From Aliishimia ponticola (GTDB taxonomy: Bacteria; Pseudomonadota; Alphaproteobacteria; Rhodobacterales; Rhodobacteraceae), in contig NZ_SRKY01000003.1 of NCBI RefSeq assembly GCF_004803475.1, positions 62,001 through 126,000 of the forward strand: a DNA stretch of 64,000 nucleotides, read 5' to 3'. Below the pieces are notes generated by a model. It did not search any database, had not been told where the DNA came from, and saw only the letters and a list, made by a program, of their open reading frames with translations. Positions 60,365-64,000 of the stretch are shown one piece after another. The position numbers and the translations under genes are program-made. The first letter of the stretch is position 1. Each line of letters begins with the position of its first letter.

Positions 60365-60805
60365 ATGTTCGGAGAATTCATCAAAAGATTGACCGCCCCG
60401 CAGCCTGCGCGCTTGCCGGATGCGGATGCACGGCTGGCGCTGACGGCGCTGCTTGTGCGTGTGGCCCGCTCGGATGGGTATTACGCGGAAGCCGAGAAGG
60501 CCCAGATCGATGCGGCGATGTCGCAACGCTATGGTCTGGACGGCCCCGCGATGGAAGAATTGCGCGCACAGGCCGAAGTGCTGGAGGCCGAGGCCCCCGA
60601 CACCGTCCGGTTCACCCGCGCCATCAAGGATGCGGTGGGCTACGAAGACCGGTTGGGCGTGATCGAAGCGCTTTGGGGCGTGGTTCTGGCCGATGGCGAA
60701 CGCGCCAAGGAAGAGGATGCGCTGCTGCGGCTCGTGTCCTCCCTGCTTGGGGTGGAAGACATGGACAGCAATCTTGCGCGCAAGAGGGTCGAGGCCAGCC
60801 TGTGA
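60365..60805 (+). CDS. TerB-like family protein (copy 2)
   Basis: This is a second 146-residue TerB-like protein, 19 bases after the first and of identical length. Shared features are MFxxFxKRL at the start, LTALLVRVARSDGYYAEAEK and GVVLADGERAKEEDALLRLV. It probably arose by tandem duplication followed by divergence. Its stop overlaps the GTG of the next gene. Confidence 0.85.
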   Translation: MFGEFIKRLTAPQPARLPDADARLALTALLVRVARSDGYYAEAEKAQIDAAMSQRYGLDGPAMEELRAQAEVLEAEAPDTVRFTRAIKDAVGYEDRLGVIEALWGVVLADGERAKEEDALLRLVSSLLGVEDMDSNLARKRVEASL

Positions 60806-61560
60806 TCGCGCATCTGGGCATGTATGACATGGCCCATTTGCGGGAGGCGACCGATGCCTTCTGGCACCTGATCCGGCGCGAACTGGGATTCGGCCCGGCG
60901 GAGCTTACCCGCGAGGGCGATTTTTGGGACATCTGGCAAAGCCCGGACCTGCTGCTGTCGCAAACCTGCGGCTACCCTTATCGCGCCGTGCTGCATGACA
61001 AGGTGCAGCTTGTGGGCACGCCGGATTACGGCCTGCCCGGATGTCCGCCGGGGTATTACAATTCCATCTTCATCCGCCGCCGCGACGATACGCGCGCGGC
61101 ACTGGGCGATTTCGATGGGGCGCGCTTTGCCTATAACGAGGCGCTGTCCCAGTCAGGCTGGGCCGCCCCGGTGCATCACATGATCGGAACCGGGATTCGC
61201 CCCGGAACGTTGCTGGAAACCGGCGGTCATGCGGCGTCTTTCGCGGCGGTGCGGGACGGGCGCGCGGATTTCGCGGCCCTCGACGCGCTGACACTGCAAT
61301 TGCTCCAGTCCAGCGATCTGGACGGCACGGGGGATGTGGTGGCCATGGCCGCAACGCAGCCCACCCCCGCCCTGCCCTATATCACCGGCACGGCGCGGGA
61401 TGCCGAACAGCTGCGCAGCGCCATAAGCCGGGCCATCGCCGCCTTGCCACCGCAAATGGCGCAACAGCTTTGCCTTCGCTCGGTGGTGACGATCCCGGCC
61501 CAAACCTACCTGGACGTGCCAACGCCGCCCGGCCCGGATGCCCTGCTGCACGCAGGGTGA
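60802..61560 (+). CDS. PhnD-like phosphate/phosphonate-binding protein without signal peptide
   Basis: This is a 252-residue protein of the periplasmic binding-protein fold related to PhnD. The segment GYPYRAVLHDKVQLVGTPDYG matches the family's ligand loop, and RDGRADFAALDALTLQLL is the second-lobe signature. No signal peptide is visible from the GTG start, and the start overlaps the TerB-like stop. It may act in the cytoplasm or lack transport function. No ABC permease gene follows. Confidence 0.75.
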   Translation: MIAHLGMYDMAHLREATDAFWHLIRRELGFGPAELTREGDFWDIWQSPDLLLSQTCGYPYRAVLHDKVQLVGTPDYGLPGCPPGYYNSIFIRRRDDTRAALGDFDGARFAYNEALSQSGWAAPVHHMIGTGIRPGTLLETGGHAASFAAVRDGRADFAALDALTLQLLQSSDLDGTGDVVAMAATQPTPALPYITGTARDAEQLRSAISRAIAALPPQMAQQLCLRSVVTIPAQTYLDVPTPPGPDALLHAG

Positions 61561-61713
61561 TTGCGGGCCTGCCTCAGCGCCCGCAACACAGGACAACCCC
61601 TGCCTGAAAAACGGGCAATTGACGCTGATTTTCGCAAAAACAGGCAATTTCTTCGTTGCATCAACCGCGAATATTCGTCCACATGCTGCAAATCCTGATC
61701 CAAGTAGGCCCAC

Positions 61714-62490
61714 GTGACCGACATTGATCCCGTCATAGAAATCAAGAACCTCCACAAGTCTTATGCGCGACTGGAAGTGCTCAAAGGGGTCGATATTGCT
61801 GCGCCGCGCGGGCATGTGATCTCTCTCATCGGGTCTTCGGGGTCGGGCAAATCCACCTTGCTGCGATGCTGCAACCTTCTGGAAGACAGCCAACAGGGCG
61901 AAATCCTGTTCAAGGGGGAGCCGGTCAAATGGCGCGGTTCGTCTCATGGGCGTCGCCCTGCCGACCCCGCCCAGGTGCTGCGCATCCGCACCAATCTGTC
62001 GATGGTGTTCCAACAGTTCAATCTGTGGTCCCATCTGACGATCCTGCAAAACGTGATGGAAGCGCCCTGCACCGTTCTGGGACGCGACCGGGCAGAGGTC
62101 GAAGCGTCGGCGCGCGCCTATCTCGACAAGGTCGGGATTGGCGACAAGTGCGATGTCTATCCGGCGCAGCTGTCTGGCGGTCAACAGCAGCGGGCGGCCA
62201 TCGCGCGGGCGCTGTGCATGGAACCCGAAGCGTTGCTGTTCGACGAGCCGACCTCGGCGCTGGACCCGGAACTGGAACAGGAAGTCGTCAAGGTCATCAA
62301 GGATCTTGCCGCCGAAGGGCGCACCATGATTATCGTCACGCATGACATGAAGCTGGCAGCGGACCTGTCAGACCATGTCGTGTTTCTTCATCAGGGGTTG
62401 ATCGAAGAAGAAGGCCCGCCAGAGCGCCTTTTCGGCAACCCCCAATCCGAAAGGCTGCGCGGTTTCTTGTCCGCGACACATGCAGCCTGA
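61714..62490 (+). CDS. Polar amino-acid ABC transporter ATPase
   Basis: This is a 258-residue ATPase of the HisP/GlnQ type. Walker A is GSSGSGKST (residues 36-44), the signature motif is LSGGQQQRAAIARAL, Walker B is ALLFDEPTSALD, and the H-loop is VTHDM. A GTG start with a weak ribosome binding site is used. It is followed after 28 bases by a periplasmic binding protein but by no permease genes within the window. Confidence 0.93.
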   Translation: MTDIDPVIEIKNLHKSYARLEVLKGVDIAAPRGHVISLIGSSGSGKSTLLRCCNLLEDSQQGEILFKGEPVKWRGSSHGRRPADPAQVLRIRTNLSMVFQQFNLWSHLTILQNVMEAPCTVLGRDRAEVEASARAYLDKVGIGDKCDVYPAQLSGGQQQRAAIARALCMEPEALLFDEPTSALDPELEQEVVKVIKDLAAEGRTMIIVTHDMKLAADLSDHVVFLHQGLIEEEGPPERLFGNPQSERLRGFLSATHAA

Positions 62491-62518
62491 TCATAACCAA
62501 CAGACGGGAGTACGTCAT

Positions 62519-63253
62519 ATGAAACACTTGATCCTGACCACTGCGGCGCTGGCATTGTCCGCCGGGTTCGCCTTGGCCGATGGCCACGGAAAAACCGTGC
62601 GCATGGGCACCGAGGGCGCGTATGCCCCCTATAACTTCATCAACGACGCGGGTGAGATCGACGGGTTCGAGCGCGAGCTTGGCGACGAGATGTGCAAGCG
62701 CGCCGAGCTGACTTGCGAGTGGGTCAAGAACGACTGGGATTCGATCATCCCGAACCTTGTGGGTGGCAACTACGACACCATCATGGCCGGCATGTCGATC
62801 ACCGACGAGCGCGACGAAGTGATTGATTTCACGCAAGATTACTATCCGCCGACCGCATCGACCTATGTTGCGACATCTGAAGGTGTCGATCTGGAAGGCG
62901 GCGTCATCGCGGCGCAAACCGCCACGATCCAGGCCGGTTACGTGGCCGAAAGCGGCGCAACACTGGTTGAGTTCGCAACGCCGGAAGAAACCGTTGCTGC
63001 CGTGCGCAATGGCGAAGCGGATGCCGTATTCGCCGACCGCGACTACCTTGTGCCGCTGGTCGAGGAATCGGGCGGTGAGCTGATGTTCGTGGGCGACGAC
63101 GTTCCGCTGGGCGGAGGCGTTGGCATGGGCCTTCGTGAATCCGACACCGATCTGAAAACAAAGTTCGATGCGGCGATCACGTCCATGAAGGAAGACGGCA
63201 CGCTGAACGCGATGCTCGACAAGTGGTTCGGCGAAGGCACCGGCACGTACTGA
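62519..63253 (+). CDS. Polar amino-acid ABC transporter substrate-binding protein
   Basis: This is a 244-residue protein with a signal peptide (HLILTTAALALSAGFALA). The family motif GAYAPYNFINDAGEIDGFERELG near residues 36-57 belongs to the type 3 solute-binding proteins for arginine, lysine, histidine or glutamine-type ligands. GGGAG lies about seven bases before the ATG. A GNRA-capped hairpin follows the stop codon. Confidence 0.92.
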   Translation: MKHLILTTAALALSAGFALADGHGKTVRMGTEGAYAPYNFINDAGEIDGFERELGDEMCKRAELTCEWVKNDWDSIIPNLVGGNYDTIMAGMSITDERDEVIDFTQDYYPPTASTYVATSEGVDLEGGVIAAQTATIQAGYVAESGATLVEFATPEETVAAVRNGEADAVFADRDYLVPLVEESGGELMFVGDDVPLGGGVGMGLRESDTDLKTKFDAAITSMKEDGTLNAMLDKWFGEGTGTY

Positions 63254-63264
63254 TCCAACACGTG

Positions 63265-63284
63265 GGGTAGGCGCAAGCCTACCC
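63265..63284 (+). other. GNRA-capped hairpin after the binding-protein gene
   Basis: GGGTAGGC and GCCTACCC pair perfectly over eight bases with a GCAA tetraloop, 12 bases after the stop. There is no T-tract. Such hairpins often stabilise a highly expressed binding-protein message. Confidence 0.55.
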
Positions 63285-63345
63285 TACACCCCTTCCCGGC
63301 CCTTGCCCCATCGGGGCGTGCCGGGCTTTCAGGTTTCCCCCGCAC

Positions 63346-63627
63346 ATGCAGATCATCATCCCCGGATACGCCGTTCTGGCCAAGGTTCTGCGCCCGGACG
63401 GTCATGCGGAGGGGCCTGGTTATTTCTGTGCGTTCGCGGTGCGGGCGGTGTCCCAATCCGAAGCGGAACAGCGCGTGCAGACGGAACTTGCCGCCGCCCC
63501 CGATACGGCCAGCGTCAGCATCGAAGACACCCGCGCCTTGGTGCCGGGCGAAATCCCTGACACGGTCGACTTCCAAGCCTTGGGCGCGCGTATCCCCATT
63601 CAGGCCGGTCCATCGGACGGCGGCTGA
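63346..63627 (+). CDS. Small protein of unknown function
   Basis: This is a 93-residue soluble protein with a mixed alpha-beta pattern (MQIIIPGYAVLAKVLRPDG then YFCAFAVRAVSQSEAEQRVQ). I do not recognise a family. It lies 92 bases after the ABC binding-protein gene and ends 23 bases before the convergent RTX-like gene. Confidence 0.55.
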   Translation: MQIIIPGYAVLAKVLRPDGHAEGPGYFCAFAVRAVSQSEAEQRVQTELAAAPDTASVSIEDTRALVPGEIPDTVDFQALGARIPIQAGPSDGG

Positions 63628-63650
63628 CGTTTTCGCATCAACGGCAGCGC

Positions 63651-64000
63651 TTAGAACAAGAAGCTGTCATCCACGAAAAAATCGCGCCATTCCACCGTAT
63701 CCTCCACTTCGACGAGCAAACGCTCATTCGTGGCATCGACCTTCAGCGTGAAGAAGCGGTTGCCGTCCAATTCTGTCATCCAGCATTTCAGATCGTCGCG
63801 GCTGCCGACCCCCGCAAAGCCCCGCAGGTCGATCACGTCCTGACCGATTGCGAAATCCTCGATCACGTCGATCAGCAGGGACCGCTCCTGCCATTCGCCG
63901 GACAAATCCCCCCAGCGGATCAGATCGCCGGTGTCGAAGACGAACACATCCGCGCCGCGCCCGCCATGGGCGCTATCCCGCCCGGTTCCGCCTTGCAGGA
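63651..64000 (-). CDS. RTX-type calcium-binding repeat protein, C-terminal part only
   Basis: The frame is open from the window edge for about 116 codons. The first visible residues LQGGTGRDSAHGGRGADVF carry two nonapeptide-like GGxGxD repeats, followed by the FDTGD-xI-x-DF arrangement typical of the last RTX repeat of hemolysin-like or protease-like proteins exported by type I secretion. The end (about 80 residues) has VIEDFAIGQDVIDLRGF and closes DDSFLF. The N-terminus lies beyond the window. Confidence 0.75.
   Translation of the reverse strand, partial: LQGGTGRDSAHGGRGADVFVFDTGDLIRWGDLSGEWQERSLLIDVIEDFAIGQDVIDLRGFAGVGSRDDLKCWMTELDGNRFFTLKVDATNERLLVEVEDTVEWRDFFVDDSFLF

Overview
The window is 64 kb of GC-rich bacterial chromosome, almost certainly from an alphaproteobacterium of the order Rhodobacterales (Roseobacter/Paracoccus group). 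Evidence is the gene set and neighbourhoods typical of that order: soxB-soxD-soxA sarcosine oxidase, hom-glpX-recJ followed by tRNA-Glu, a heme-NO-binding-like protein paired with an HNOBA-GGDEF cyclase, an MttB-family methyltransferase, DUF983, DUF2842, DUF3572 and DUF6524 proteins, and cobalt-type nitrile hydratase. No rRNA, CRISPR array or insertion sequence was seen.

Layout. 1-5.6 kb: sarcosine oxidase subunits (soxA cut by the window edge) and a glutamate dehydrogenase, all on the minus strand. 5.9-8.4 kb: three Tad-type pseudopilin-like genes closed by a strong terminator. 8.4-17.1 kb: pirin, GST, a TetR regulator with a likely operator, homoserine dehydrogenase, class II fructose bisphosphatase, an unusual array of four hairpins, recJ and tRNA-Glu(TTC).

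17.18-27.84 kb: an integrative and mobilizable element of about 10.6 kb inserted in the 3' end of tRNA-Glu. It is bounded by an 18-bp direct repeat and carries a tyrosine integrase, a small integrase-partner protein, a MobV-like relaxase with a hairpin-rich candidate oriT, a KfrA-like protein, a type II restriction-modification operon (C5 methyltransferase, Eco29kI-like GIY-YIG nuclease, Vsr nuclease) and a Fic protein. Four copies of a 9-bp motif flank the two attachment sites. The integrase reading frame runs through the att core into the tRNA, so its C-terminus should differ between the integrated and excised states.

27.8-64 kb: ordinary chromosome again. It holds tamA-tamB (outer-membrane protein assembly), two c-di-GMP systems (the HNOB-like/HNOBA-GGDEF pair and a PleD homologue whose phosphoacceptor Asp is Ser), mttB, an ECF sigma module with an EF-hand protein, two EamA exporters, a fatty acid desaturase, serine deaminase, thiamine diphosphokinase, a very acidic 861-residue protein, purA, nitrile hydratase, secG, pyrG, rlmJ, tandem TerB-like genes with a PhnD-like protein, a permease-less amino-acid ABC pair, and the end of an RTX-type protein.

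The most unusual content is the tRNA-Glu island (switchable integrase tail, symmetric arm-site motif, relaxase with altered metal-site histidines), followed by the four-hairpin array after glpX and the two signalling proteins that lack their canonical sensor residues. All identifications come from reading the sequence; no database search was made.
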